Assembly: GCA_013396915.1 (NCBI GenBank)
Contig: VWZL01005199.1
Location: 34,422-98,421 of the forward strand
Origin: Stercorarius parasiticus
Taxonomy: Eukaryota > Chordata > Aves > Charadriiformes > Stercorariidae
DNA: 64,000 nucleotides
Direction: 5' to 3'
Of the stretch, positions 13,191 through 25,211 are shown in pieces (position 1 is the first letter of the stretch; each line of letters starts with the position of its first letter). The notes under the pieces are model-generated. The model saw nothing but the letters and a program-made list of their open reading frames with translations. It was not told the DNA's origin and ran no database searches. The position numbers were made by a program, and so were the translations under genes.

Positions 13191-14988
13191 ACAGGTAAGT
13201 TTGTCCTTCATAAGTCATGACACGATCTGCTTAACACTTTCATAGCTTCATGTTTGATGAGTGGTGCATTCATCCCAAACTCATGTTATTTAAATCCTAT
13301 ATAGCAAAACAACATCACACATTGTATCTCTTTTGTTCTGTGTATAGTGGCCCTAGCAGTGATGCTACACTAGGATTACTGTATCTTTGTACAGGTAATT
13401 AATTCCCTATAAGATATATTGTTTGTGTTTGGCAGTTGATTCAAAATAGTTATTATCTGTAGAGTGAATGAGTTTTCATGGGTTTGTTGTTTTTTGTTTT
13501 TCCATAGGAAACTGAGGGCAAGAAAAACAAAATATCACAAGGCTAATCTGAGATGATTTATAATTATTTCTGATAAACACTGGATTCCTGGAGTTCCATG
13601 AAATTCCTTCTTCCTCTCCTCTCTTGTCTAATTATATTCTGCCCACCACCACGTAGTGACAATGACTACCACCTGGCCTCTTGCCTCTCATAGGTTTCCA
13701 CTCTGTTTAACATGTTGATGGCCATTTTCTTCCTTTATTGAGTTTGCAACAATGATGCTTCAGGTATCTGTCCAATTTCCCCAAAAATGTGTGAAAAAAT
13801 GCCGTAAAGCATGAGAGCAGTTGTTTTGCATTGTGCTACTTACCAAAGAAAGCACTACAGTCAAGCAAAAGTTTACAGTCATTTTGGTGAGACAGCAGAG
13901 TGATTTTTTTCATTGGTCTTACAGCAGTGAATGAATAAAGAACAAAAAAATTGACAATAAGTAAATAATACCAATATCTTTCCAACATTAATAAACAGGT
14001 AAAGCTCAATTAACATTTTAATGTTGCGATATTATTAGACTCGAGTGAATAAATTACAAGAAAATCAGCCTTTTTTTTCTTTTTCTTTTCCTCTTCTTTG
14101 TGGAGTATCTATGACAAGATCAGCTTCCTTGGATGTTTATATGCTATTTAAAAATAGTAATGAAACTTCTATTTTATGAGGTATACTTAACATTCCATAT
14201 TCATTCTCTGGAAGTGATGAGGGGCTATGACTGATTAAATGGTATTTTTGCACATAGAGTCTCACAGATGAGCCACACGTTACTGTTTCTGCTTCCTGAT
14301 TTACTGAGTGAAAGCACGCCTAACAGAAATGCTAGTATGACTGAGTTTCAACCTTATGTAGTATGGCTATGAGAACACATAACTGTGCTCTTCACTTCTT
14401 GCAAACAGTTATGTGAGTAACCAGAAACCAAAACCAGAAAGGAGCATAGGAACTGGAACACCAAATTCCATCCTGCAGAGACTGTGTCAGACTTACCGCT
14501 TTGCTCAGTTTGTGCTGGGGAGAGAGGATTGGGAGAAAAGAAAAAGTTGTGGAGGTGCAACAAGGAGTGGTGAAAAAGGGGCAAATGTAATTTTTTCTGT
14601 CAAAAGGGCACCTCATCCTGGATACAGTAACAGCATAGACTCTGTGGTACAAAGGAATCTCAGAAGAGAGAATCCTCCTTGTTTAAAGAGGTGTCTATAT
14701 AACACGGCTGATCTTCATTTAAATATTTTAGCACTGAATTATCAGCAATAGGGGAAGTGGCAGCTATCATTTATGTGTATTGCTCACACATCTTTTAACT
14801 ATATCACAATGTGATGTGGTGCTGACACTTTCAGGGGAGCAGGACTGTCAGAGTGGTTTTCCTATTAAGCACAGGAAGCTAAGTAGCAGCAATATGCCTT
14901 GGATGCTACACTTAAGCCTCTGTTTCAACATCCAACTGTAATAGGGTAAGTCACATTATCTCTATATATCTGTATGCTTGGTTGCTTG

Positions 14989-15175
14989 CAGTAGCCTCTG
15001 GAAAGCAGGTTGCCCATAGAGGCTGTGGAATCTCCATTCCTGCGGATTTTTTGGGACCAGACTAGATAAACCCCTGAGCAACTGTATCTGTCCTCACAGC
15101 TGACTGCTTTGAGCAGGAAGTTGGCAATAAGACCTCCCGCAGTCCCTTCCCACCTCAGCTGGTTCATCATTCCTA
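14989..15175 (+). mobile_element. CR1 LINE 3' end (older subfamily)
   Basis: Typical CR1 3' words in plus orientation: CAGGTTGCCCATAGAGGCTG, TGGAATCTCCATTCCTG, TGACTGCTTTGAGCAGGAAG and CAGTCCCTTCCCACCTCAGC. The octamer tail is decayed (about CTGGTTCATCATTCC). The copy keeps only the last 190 bases or so. It is more diverged than the CR1 that directly follows it and comes from a different 3'-end subfamily, the one with 'GCTTTGAGCAGG'. Confidence 0.88.
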
Positions 15176-15182
15176 GCTGTGA

Positions 15183-15585
15183 GAACTACAGGAGGGACAC
15201 TGAGGTGCTGGAGTGTGTTCAGAGAAGGGCAAGAAAGCTGGTGAGGGATCTAGAGAACAAATTTATGAGGAACAGCTGAAGGAACTGGTTAGCCTGGAGA
15301 AGAGGAGGCTGAGGGGAGACCTTATCACTTTCTACAACTACCTGAAAGTGCCAGGGGAGATTTAGATTGGATATTACGAAAAATTTCTTCACCAAAAGGG
15401 TTGTCAAGCACTGGCACAGGCTATCCAGGGAAGTGGTGGAGTCACCATCCCTAGAGGTATTTAAAAGAAGTGTTAATGTGGTGCTTAGGGACATGGTTTA
15501 GAGGTAACGTGGCAGTGTTACGTTGATGGTTGGACTTGATGATCTTAAAGGTCCCTTCCAAGCAAAACGATTCTATGATTCTATA
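15183..15585 (+). mobile_element. CR1 LINE 3' fragment with internal deletion
   Basis: Runs from the end of ORF2 (GACACTGAGGTGCTGGAG, GAGGAGGCTGAGGGGAGACC) through the 3' UTR (GGTTGGACTTGATGATC) to two ATTCTATG-type tail units at 15568-15584. Compared with the copy at 42961-43309, about 75-80 bases are missing between CTACCTGAAA (near 15350) and CCAGGGGAGATTTAG. The loss is not a multiple of three in effect: the frame reaches a stop just past the junction, so the ORF2 remnant is dead. The element is 5'-truncated and starts within a few bases of the decayed tail of the preceding CR1. Confidence 0.92.
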
Positions 15586-15942
15586 AGGATCTTACAGTTA
15601 ACTTTGTGCTTCAACTTCTAGCTTTGGTCCAGCAAAAGCAATAATGCAGACAGAAGCCATTACAGGAGATTCTCCTGCACTGGTATATTCCCTTCTGGAG
15701 CCCATATAACTAATACTGCAAACATATTTTAAACCATGTTTACACGTAAGAATTTGTTGATCTGGCAATATCTGATGAGCTGCACCGGCAAATATTTTCT
15801 GAACTATAAAAAAAATCAAAATATGGACCATATCTCTAGCAATCCAATTGCATAAAGAGGTGACTTGCATTCCTTGTCGGTACTTGCCTTCAGGATCTAT
15901 TGAAAGAAAAGTATTTTACTTGTCCTTTCCTTTTGTGTACAC

Positions 15943-15980
15943 AAAGCCATGTGCATATAAAAAGCCATAAAGTGCATATA
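15943..15980 (+). repeat. Imperfect tandem duplication
   Basis: AAAGCCATGTGCATATA is followed by AAAGCCATAAAGTGCATATA, two imperfect copies of one unit, probably from replication slippage. Confidence 0.6.
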
Positions 15981-17864
15981 AAAAATTGGCGTGCTAAAGA
16001 TAATGTGTATGTTCACAAATATGTGAGCTTATACAACCTGCATAAACCCATTGTCTATGTAAAGTCCTAGGAGATGTTTTTGAAAACAGGTCAGCTAATT
16101 TAGCCAGGGTAAAAAGAGTTAATCTTAGAAACATTGCCAATGTGCCTGTGAAAGTCCAAATGCTTGGAGTGAATGATAAACAACCTGAAGGTAAGCAGAT
16201 GAAGGAACTGACTAGTTGTCAAGAAATTGTCTCATTCACTATCTAAACGGAGGGAAATTATTTCCAGATATACTAAGTACTATAAGGTTTCAAGTCTGGA
16301 ACAGCCCTGACCAGCACATTCTATAGAGTGAAAAAAGGAGCGATCACTTTCCTCCACTAGTGAACAAGAGACCTCAGTTTGCTGGGGAGAAGCTAAATAT
16401 ATGTACTCAAAAGAGTAGGACCAAGTGTCTTGACAGAAGGATCTGCTTCAGGAAAAGACACTTGCTGGTGATTTGAATGAAGTATTTTTAATGCGTTTGT
16501 AAGGGTTTTGATAACAGGGAGATATCATCTGTATTTTGATGTTATCTAAAATTTCTGTTTACAAATGTATTTAATGTATCTCAACATATTAACATGAAAT
16601 TCTGTGTTTGTACAAATGCTTTTTTTTTCCCCAAGAATGAAGAAAAAGTATCTTCAAGTTCTGCTTCATGTGTAGAAACCAGCACAATAACTTTACTAGA
16701 GCTGAACAGAAAACAGAAATCTATTGGGGAAGTATTCACAAAAGTTTTATTTAATTTAATATTGTACTTCTTTATTTATAGAAATATCTGATGATATTCT
16801 AAAATAAGTTGAGTGGAAGTAGCGATTTTGAAATTGTTTATTATTTTGGACAAAAATGCTAATCTACCTGTAGAGCAATCTTTACTGTATTCACCAGAGG
16901 AGGCTGATAGTCAATGCAGAACAAAATAGCACCTACGGGAAATAAAAAGTATGGCAAAAGCAAGAAACATTAGTTGGGAATAAGACTTCCATTATTTTGG
17001 GGAGGCTTCCCAGAGTAATTAACATTAAAAAAATTATACTTTTATTGAAGTAAGGTGACCTTAAAGTATTTTCAGTCCTTGTGAGGTAGGACACTAGTCC
17101 AGGTGATGTGTTTAGATCCTACACGGTGTAACCACATTTTTTTGTTTCCTGAGATTAGCTAGACTTTTGCACTCCCTTACTTTGACTCTTGAACATCCTT
17201 CCTGGGTAATATCGTTTCTTTTCTGGTCTAGAAATGGACCTTTTATTTCAAAGTCCTGTGCTGAGATGATCGCTTGTATATTGGAATGCAGGCAGTTTAT
17301 CCCCTAATAACACTTAAGTCAGAAACAAATAAAGAGCTTGCTAAAACGTATTATACCAACCCCACCACCCCAAACCCTTAAAGTTTGAGAGTGAAGACTC
17401 TGCTGGATCATGGCTTTAAAGAGTCTTTATTTCTTTTCATTAGGAGGGCTAAAATCTCATTTTTTTACTTCTATTCTGCGCAGTACAAACTGCAAGCAAG
17501 AATCTAAACTCAAACACTGGATAAACATCCTGTTATTGCCGTGGTTGTTTTGAGAGAGGGACTTTATATAAAACATCCTGCTTTTTTGTGCAGAATTGAA
17601 GAAATAAACATTTTATATTTTTCTTAATCATCACAGTCAGAGTAATTGCAAAAGTTGAATAAAAAGGAGGGGTGTAAAGAAAAAAAAAAGGAGAAATACT
17701 GAAAAGTAGTTTTTCAAAGACAGTTACACGTGATTCATAAACTGAGCTTTAAGGGAAAAAAAAAGAAAAAAAAGGAATAAATTGTTAGCACACTCCAAAA
17801 TCTCGCATGGCAAACTTTCCTGGATAATATCATTAACAATGCTGATCTCTCTTTTCCACTGGGG

Positions 17865-18260
17865 ATGAAAACAGGCATGACCCACCCTGGGGTAATTTTA
17901 ACTAAAGGGCACCACTTGAGAATTCGCTTAATAATCTCAGTCTCAAGTCCTTCAGCCAGCGCCAGTCACCTTGTAATGAGTATTCGCTTCACAATAATCT
18001 CCCTTTTCCCGAAAAATGGTATAAATAGAATTACAACACAATTGCCTCCTTTTATCTGATGAATGTGAAGCAGCAATATTGTGTTAGCGGGCCTTTTTGG
18101 AAGATATATTGGACTTTAATAAAATTTGATCAATGCATTTAAGTCAAATTGAATTATATGTAAGTGGATAGGGTTGACATATGTTTCAATATCTGCGAGT
18201 GATACATTATTCTCCAGTGAGCATAAAATTTAATGAAATATAAATACCCATTAATCCTCA
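17865..18260. promoter_or_regulatory. Candidate conserved non-coding block
   Basis: Repeat-free, complex sequence. The word pair ATTCGCTT plus AATAATCTC occurs twice about 60 bases apart (17922-17938 and 17982-18001). A TATAAATAG word lies at 18020-18028, and homeobox-like AT words follow. A 64-codon frame across 17865-18059 resembles no protein I know. The density and repetition of words suggest a distal regulatory element, but nothing here proves conservation or activity. Confidence 0.25.
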
Positions 18261-19194
18261 TGTTTCAACCAATCAGTCACCGTTGCTCCTGCCTGCTGTT
18301 AGCAGAAGCAGGCCCAGAAAGTCATCTGTTTTATCTAAGCAGGAGCTCCAAACTGGAAAGACATCAGAAAGCTTGGGGAAGTGAGAAGGCACAGAATAGA
18401 GAAAAATGTGCCAGCACTTTTGCTGTTCCATGCTCTCTAAAATGAAACAACGTAGCCCTAAATTCTCTCTTTTAATTGAAATCTAAAGGAGAAAGTACTA
18501 ATCATTACCTTTGAAACTGGAATTCTGTGAGGAAACATATTCAGAAGCATTTTGGGTTTTGTTTTTTGTTTTTTAAATAAAAGCCTGACACATTCCTTCA
18601 TTCTTTTTTTCATAGGTGACTCATTATGGCATATTTTGCATCTTTTGCAAAGGTAATATGCGAGAAAAAGAAATGCGGTAGACCAAGAACACCTTGCCCT
18701 GCAATTATCTCTAGTACTAGCAATCCAATCAACTTGAACTTTGAAAACTGTAATACAGAAAGCATGAGAAAACATGCTGTAGTCTAAAAATTTCTTAACA
18801 ACTAACAGCTCTGACACTAAAATTCCACGTCATAGAATATTTCCATTTACACAGTTGTAGTTCAAAATAGTTTATTTTGACGCTGTAGCATTAAGACTTA
18901 AATAGAGCGGTGCTAAGTTGCACCAACTCAGAATCGAAAATAAAAAAAAAAATCACATGGACTTAAGTCTGACTTTTCAGCTGACAGCTAATGGTAAGCA
19001 AGCACCAATTCCTGAAATCCTTTTAATTTTCCCTCACTATGACTCTGTCAGTAAAATCAGAAAACTGAAGCAAACAAGCACACATATATCATTTTGAGGA
19101 AAGCACCAAACCAATCTTTCCTCAGAATATTCATCTAATGAAATTAACAAAATTACATATACAATGAATTTCAGAATTATCGGTTTAATTTCAG

Positions 19195-19400
19195 GACTGT
19201 ATGTCTATCTGTAAACCCAGTTGCAAAGCCAGACAGTGAGCCCTTTGACACCCACATTTAGGCTCCCTTATCTGTTTGAGGCAGAGGCTCAGGTATTCCA
19301 GGAGAGTGCTCTAAACACCAGCTATAAGATATCCAGCTGCAAGTCTCTCCTATACTGTTCCAGTTCAACAGTCAATGAATAGAACCTTCATTGGGACCTA
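19195..19400. repeat. Probable ancient amniote repeat remnant
   Basis: Words such as ACATTTAGGCTCCCTTA, GAGAGTGCTCTAAACACCAG, GCTATAAGATATCC and AAGTCTCTCCTATACTGTTC follow, in the same order, a much-diverged interspersed repeat I remember from turtles and birds ('agtgccctaaccactgggctataggatattc', then a 'tctctcct' word). The family name is not certain. No coding capacity is visible. Confidence 0.4.
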
Positions 19401-22400
19401 GCAAGAATTAAGAAAGCTATTGCTCTGTGTCAAGTACACAAGGAAAAGAAAGCAGACAGCAGGAAGCCTCTGTTATATAGGAATATTTTCTTGTGATATG
19501 GGAGAATATGGCCTCCTACACCACAGGCTCTATGCCCCATTATGAGGAGAGAGGCCCTACACTCCATTTCTCAGGTTGCTGATTGTAGTTTCAGCAGTAT
19601 GTTGTCAGAACTCCCACTTTTGCTTTTGCAAAGAACACATGAACAAACTGAATCAAATATTCCAATGAAAAAGATACTGGCCACTTCTTATAAATCTAAA
19701 GCTAGCTTTTAAGTTGAGGAGTTTCCTTTTAGTAAGGACACAGGACATTACTGTAAGAAAAGAAATATCTCAAGCAATTTGAAACCAGGTTAATTCCTTC
19801 TTTAGGAAGGACCTAAACCACAGAATTTGTCCAAATATGAACCATATGGGATTCTCATAACAAATAACATTCTGTATAGTGTGTCATCCTCGTTTTTATT
19901 ATTGACCTGATTGATAGTTATTTAGTTTTTCTCTTTTAAGCTATCTGCTATTCAGAGATTTCTGTCATCCAGAGATCGGCTTGCTTAGGCTATTTCCCCT
20001 TCCTCCTGCTTTGAAAGCCTGCATGCAACTGGAAAAAGTCTGTCGTTTATGCAATGCTGCGTAGGAATGTTACTGCCACAGGGAATCTTCAAAATGGCTT
20101 TGGGACTATGATGTTCTACTAGAAAACCACAGAGCATTCAGAAGCTTGAAGAATCAATTTGCCATCTTGCTATAATGTGTTGCCTGCATATGATCCACAG
20201 TAGGGATGCAAAAAGTGAAACAGGGCAACACTAAAAGCAGTCAAAGGTTTAGGCATTTCTAGTGTGCCCTCTCATCTGAGGTAAACATACCATATAATGC
20301 AGGAGTAAAAGTATCTTTCATAGCATAGAGAGGAGGAGTATGTTGTGCATTCTGCTGATAAGATTTTGATGTATCATCATGATAATAGATCATTTTGAGA
20401 TACAAGTTGGGGGTATTCAAATTTTTGTACTTGTAGTTGAACATCCTAGTACTTGAATGATTGATATTTCCAGTGACCTGGTTATTTCATAACTTATTTA
20501 GACCAATAAACTGAAGTACAAGAACTGTGTGTCAACAGTTTGAATCAAATTGCACATTAGTATTTAGGGAAACAAGACCAAAGTCTGTTTCTCTACTGCA
20601 GAGACTCAAAAGGAGCACTTAACTGTATTTCTTGTCAAGTTTGGAGACCTTTCACTTCAGTTTTTTGCATCCTACAGGATCCAGATATCAAGTGCCAGAC
20701 CGGGGGTGTACTTTTAAAAGACCGTTGTTTTTGGAATTATATAGACAAGCAACAGAGATTGAGGTTGGCATTTTTCAAGTGAATATGTTTCAAAGTATAG
20801 CTAATATAGCTACAGAAAGCTATAGGGTTAGCTAAGGACAAGCCAGCTCTTTTGGAAGTCCTCTGTCTCTTCCAGTACAAGATGGCTATAAGCCGAGGCC
20901 CACAGCTGGTAAGTTTTTCCAAACTCACTAATGGCTTTGCATGGCCTTGAGCGTTGGGTGCTCAGTTCAGCACAGCACAGCTTCAAACACAGCTGTGCCA
21001 CAAAGCAGCCACCTGGCCATATTTGTCATTGTCCTTCTTTTCCCTTGCCCATGAAACTGCACCTGACTGTAAGGTGGCTGAGTTGCGAAGGTCTCGAACA
21101 CCTACTTTCTGATAAGCTTGTTTCTTTCAGGCTTCTGCAATTTTAGCCTTTTGACACACATATCCATTGTCCCAATTTTTGGGGTTTTTTTTGGAGCAGG
21201 TTATATCTTACATTTGATTATGACCTTGATGAGCTATCCTCAGAGCAACCTAGGCAATTTTGGGGTACCATTGCAAATATTCTATGATTTTGGTAGACCC
21301 TTGATAAGTACATTTGTATTGCAGTTTGTGTTGTTAAGAAATCAAGGCCTTAGGGAGGGGAAAAAAAAGATATGGGATTTATTATTATTTCTTTTAAACG
21401 GTCAACACCTTGAGGTACAAAACTGCAAAAGATAACCTGGATATAATTGTCATGGAGAGAATACTCTGGATAATACAAAACACATTGCTGGGATGAATGC
21501 TGACATTTGATTAATGTTATTCCTTTCATTTCTGTGCCAGAGATCACAAGAACCCTATACAAAGTGTTTGCCACTGACTGTAGTGTAATTGTTAATATGT
21601 ACTTTCTGATATGTCAGTGAAACAGTTCAACGTATCTATGAAATTCTGTGTTTTAGAGGTTTCATTTTAGTTCGCAGCCTGTTTTATATGAAAGTTATGC
21701 TGTCATTTGTGCAGTGTGAAATGTGTATGAACAGAAGTTAGTTCAATGGCAATTCTTTCCAGAAAAAGGCATAAGCACAAGGATTAAAAAGCTGTCTTAA
21801 GATGTGGTCTGCTTAACTGCAAAGCGTGTTATAGTTAAAACCAGTGCAACTTTAAGCTTTAACTCAGAAGCAGCTGAAGTTCTCTGATGAAGTATTAAAG
21901 ACTATTATACAGCCAGTTTTCTTTTCAAAAAGTTCTTTTGCATACTGCAAAAAAGGACTTGAAATGCCATTAGATTTTACTCTAGAAAGGGCAAAAAACT
22001 GCTTGTGAAAATACATAGAAACATATAAATATGAGGATAATTTTAATGAGCAACAAAACTTTCTAGGCATGGCAATGGTCAGCAAAGATGTTTGAAAACT
22101 GAATTGTTAACATACTGAGGAAATAAAATGCAATAAAGAAAAATTAAATTACCGTGGTAGACCGAATCAGCCCCCCTGAAGACAATAAGTATTTTTCTAC
22201 TGTTACGAAGCCACTTTAAATCAGAGCCAGAGAAAGAAAATACACACAAAATAGAATCATTGTAGGAATGATCTTGTTAATTATAGAAATTTTCTGAAAG
22301 TAAAATGAAGGGAACTTTTAAGACAAGGAATGAGGTGAAAGATTGCTCTGTTAAACTTAGACTCCTCTGAGCTGGATCTGGATTCAGAAGGTGTTTTCGT

Positions 22401-24270
22401 TTGAAGATCCATGAGCTAACTGTTCTCCTACTATACGCTAGAAGATGTAGAGTCTGTATTTCATGATGTGCTTTTACATTTGCCTGAAATGCATCTCTGT
22501 AGACAGCATCACAATGGTAGAACTCATATAATGAATGATTACATTATGGTAGACGTGTGGTATAGCTCACTCCACCAGTGACCACACTAGGTTATCAAGG
22601 AAACACTAGCCAAGCTTTTGTAGGCAGTTCCCGCACAGTTGTCTGACTGACTGGCCCAGTAGATTTTCTCTTTCTACAGATTCATAGTTCCAAACTGCAG
22701 GCTGTAGTCTAAACTAAATTGCAAGATAAATAGACATCACAGGATAAACTGTCAGCTGCAATAGGACACAAATGGAAGGTCAAGCAGAAACACACTGCGA
22801 GCTCTGAACATGCATGCACCTGTCTACGTAGTGTGACAAACCTCTAAAAGTGACTTGAGTTTTCGGCAGATGGTTAAAACATGACAAGTTACTATCATCC
22901 CAGACATATATAAAACATATTTTTCATGATCTGCCCACAGCTATAACTACTGTTTTTTTTATGAAAAGATGAGCATCACCACTACTTCACCACTGTTGAA
23001 ATAAACTCAGTGCTGTCAGTTTATGGACCCTTTTACCAATACTTCGCTCCACCTGCTGTGCTCAGATCCTGGGGAACTGCACCCCACAGGTGAGGCCACT
23101 GCCCTGCCTGTACTAGTGCTACCTCAGCTCCTGGCTCGTTCCTTGCAGAGCAAACCCACTCCTGTTGCTCGCTGACAAATTATTCTAGACACTGTCTACC
23201 AAATAGATTTGGTTGGTAATCTCTTGCAAAACAGTAAGAAACTCTGTGGGAACAGACTTGTTCTGTCAAAAGGTTGTTCTGCTGAGGTGAATTTCGGGCA
23301 TGGGGAGGGTTAAAATCAGAGAGTGAGTTCCATCACTGGCCTAAGCCAACCTGAGACCATGCTCCTTTGTGTGGTGAATGTCACTGTTCTCTGAAGCAAC
23401 TGGTATCGTACGCATCCATAGATGTAGGTGAGAGGACCACATTTACTAGAGGCAGTGTTGATTTGTTTAAAACAAATATGAATTAACATGTACAGAGTAA
23501 ACCTAACCACAGAATAATGAACTCACTACTGTTCAGGGTACTTACTTGCTATGAAAGAAGATGAATTTCATAGTTCTAGGCTCATTCAAGGAAACCAGTG
23601 CTTGAAGCTTTGGATATGGATGAAACGTTGTCTGTATGGTGGGATGGAGATAAAACCTTGGCCTTCTGTGTTTTTTTTTTTTTCAAAAAAAAATGCAAAG
23701 GTCACGATCTCAATTTGTTGAACTGAATTATTTTGCAATCCTGAAAACTTCAGTGGAGCATAAAAGTTTTCTTGCCCAACTTTAAATCCTAAATTACCTT
23801 AGCCTTGAAATGATGGGTGTGGCAACACCTAATTAGTCTTAAAAATCAGTGCCTGTATACTACCTCTGCAGATACTAACCATATATTGCAAAATCATAAG
23901 TCTGCATTTTCTTCTACAGCAGAAATCACTCACACCCAACTAACTGAATAGAGACTAAGGGTTTGGTTTTTTTGTCATACAAGCTGATGGAAAACATCTA
24001 ACAATGAACCTTACCCACCAAGAGCAGGAAATCATTTCTTTCCCAAGTAAGATATGAAGAGTGAGGTCACCATTAGGTTTCGGTTACAAGAATTGTCTTG
24101 CCTATCACCTAGTATTGAGAACTTCTGTACTTATTTTGATTTATTACAAAAAAGACCTAGACTACACCCAGAGGCTATGCAAATACTTCTTTCTTCAATC
24201 CCCAGTCCAGTTTTCCCATCCTTCCTTAGATCCCCAGGCTGGTATCTTGCTGAGTTTCTTCTGAAATTGA

Positions 24271-24275
24271 CAAGG
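24271..24275. repeat. Target site duplication, left copy (CAAGG)
   Basis: CAAGG directly precedes the TG of the LTR and is repeated exactly at 25011-25015 after its terminal CA. A perfect 5-bp duplication marks one integrase-mediated insertion. Confidence 0.85.
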
Positions 24276-25010
24276 TGTCGTGGTTTTGGCCAAATTGGCC
24301 AATGGCCGGCGACAGATGCTCCCTCCCCAGCCTCTTGTACACAGAGAGGAGGAGGAGAGATAAAGAGATTCTTACGAGTTTAGAAGAAAGTAAACTACTT
24401 TAATGAAAATATTAGTAATAAAATAAAAAGGGAAATAAAGAAATAGGTACAGTATATACAAAACCGTATTAAGCTCCCAGGATGACATCACCTGCAGGCA
24501 CAGGGGAAGTCCCAGGCTGGACTCAGCGACGGGTGGGAACAGGATTCCACAGTTGGAGTCAGGAACACATGGATCAGGATCAAAGGCAGATGAACAGGCA
24601 GGGTCCTCCTCGGACGCTGGCCACTGAAGAAAGAGTGTTGACCCTTTGATCCCTCAGCTTTTATACCGAGCATGGGGCAGATGAGATGAAATACCCGTGT
24701 TGGTCAATTTTGGGTCATCTGTCCTGTCTGCTCCTCCCCACAGGTGGGACCCCTCTACGCTTTTCTGCTTCCGACCCTCCAATGGGGCAAATAACAAAGT
24801 TAGCTGACCTTTGTTGTTATAGCAATAAGTACAAGCAAGAGCCTCTCTGCATACCATTCCTTGGCACAAACTGTAAACATTGGTCTTATCACTCTGAACG
24901 AACCATTTTAGACACAACATGCTGTTAATTTCAGAGAGTTAGAAGAGGCCTAGCTAAGAAATAAAATTACTGAACAGAAAGTTTGTTCTGTTTTACTTCA
25001 AACCAGGACA
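24276..25010 (-). mobile_element. Solo LTR of an avian endogenous retrovirus
   Basis: A 735-bp LTR. It begins TGTCGTGGTTTT and ends AAACCAGGACA, so the ends form an imperfect inverted repeat with TG...CA termini. It is flanked by perfect CAAGG duplications. Transcription sense is the minus strand: there GGTATAAAAG (24658-24667) is a good TATA box, and ATTAAA (24399-24404) is the polyadenylation signal about 260 bases downstream. An AT-rich tract of AATA-type words lies between the polyadenylation signal and the TATA box. No gag, pol or env sequence and no second LTR occur nearby, so the provirus was reduced to one LTR, presumably by recombination between LTRs. Five-base duplications fit ERV-L or class I types; the class is not settled by the LTR alone. 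Confidence 0.9.
24658..24667 (-). promoter_or_regulatory. LTR TATA box
   Basis: GGTATAAAAG on the minus strand, following a U3 segment with GTATTTCAT and ATGCTC. The same ATGCTC-to-TATA arrangement is seen in the LTR at 60897-61401, which supports the assignment. If still active it would drive transcription towards lower coordinates. Confidence 0.7.
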
Positions 25011-25015
25011 CAAGG
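25011..25015. repeat. Target site duplication, right copy (CAAGG)
   Basis: Exact match of 24271-24275, on the other side of the solo LTR. Confidence 0.85.
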
Positions 25016-25178
25016 GTAGTTACGGTAGGAATGGTCCTTTTAAAAATGAAATATAGGTTGGGTTAAGTTGATATTCAGTATTATTTTAAAAGCAAAAAAA
25101 GTCAAAGCAATATGTCAAATGAAAATGAAATAATAGAATGAAAAGCAAACTGATTTTTAAAAGTAACTTTTAGTGCAT

Positions 25179-25211
25179 TTCTCTCTCTCTCTCTTTCACA
25201 CACACACACAG
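25179..25211 (+). repeat. (CT)n(CA)n compound microsatellite
   Basis: CT units (about eight) run into TTT and then about seven CA units. Probably polymorphic. Confidence 0.9.

Larger units (their letters stand above)
7966..14988. other. Intergenic DNA, no gene found
   Basis: AT-rich sequence with a (TA)9 run, a purine microsatellite and a hairpin, each listed separately. The longest frame on the minus strand here (10169-10546) begins in the complement of a poly-A/GAAA tract, so it is a low-complexity artefact. The 112-codon frame at 14413-14751 overlaps two minus-strand frames and has no domain I recognise. Nothing else is visible. Confidence 0.65.
15586..24270. other. Intergenic DNA, no gene found
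   Basis: AT-rich sequence with scattered single-copy stretches. The minus-strand frame 18458-18817 (119 codons) and plus-strand frame 21118-21435 (105 codons) have no recognised domains and sit in AT-rich DNA. Contained items listed separately are a small tandem duplication, a conserved-looking block and an ancient repeat remnant. A 13-T run facing a 9-A run lies at 23671-23693. Confidence 0.65.

Noticed and set aside
14413..14751. 112-codon plus-strand frame in somewhat GC-richer DNA
   Set aside because: Overlapped by 86- and 76-codon minus-strand frames; no domain, no exon boundaries, composition not codon-like.
18458..18817. 119-codon minus-strand frame
   Set aside because: AT-rich sequence with poly-T/A runs; the translation has no motif beyond scattered C and K residues.
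23089..23149. Strong donor (CAG|GTGAGG) and acceptor (CCTTGCAG|A) 59 bases apart
   Set aside because: A 59-base intron is below the usual vertebrate minimum, and the flanks have no sustained open frame. Probably chance in a GC-richer patch.
24054..24383. 109-codon plus-strand frame entering the LTR
   Set aside because: It reads across the 5-bp duplication into the antisense of the LTR, so it is not a retroviral or host gene.
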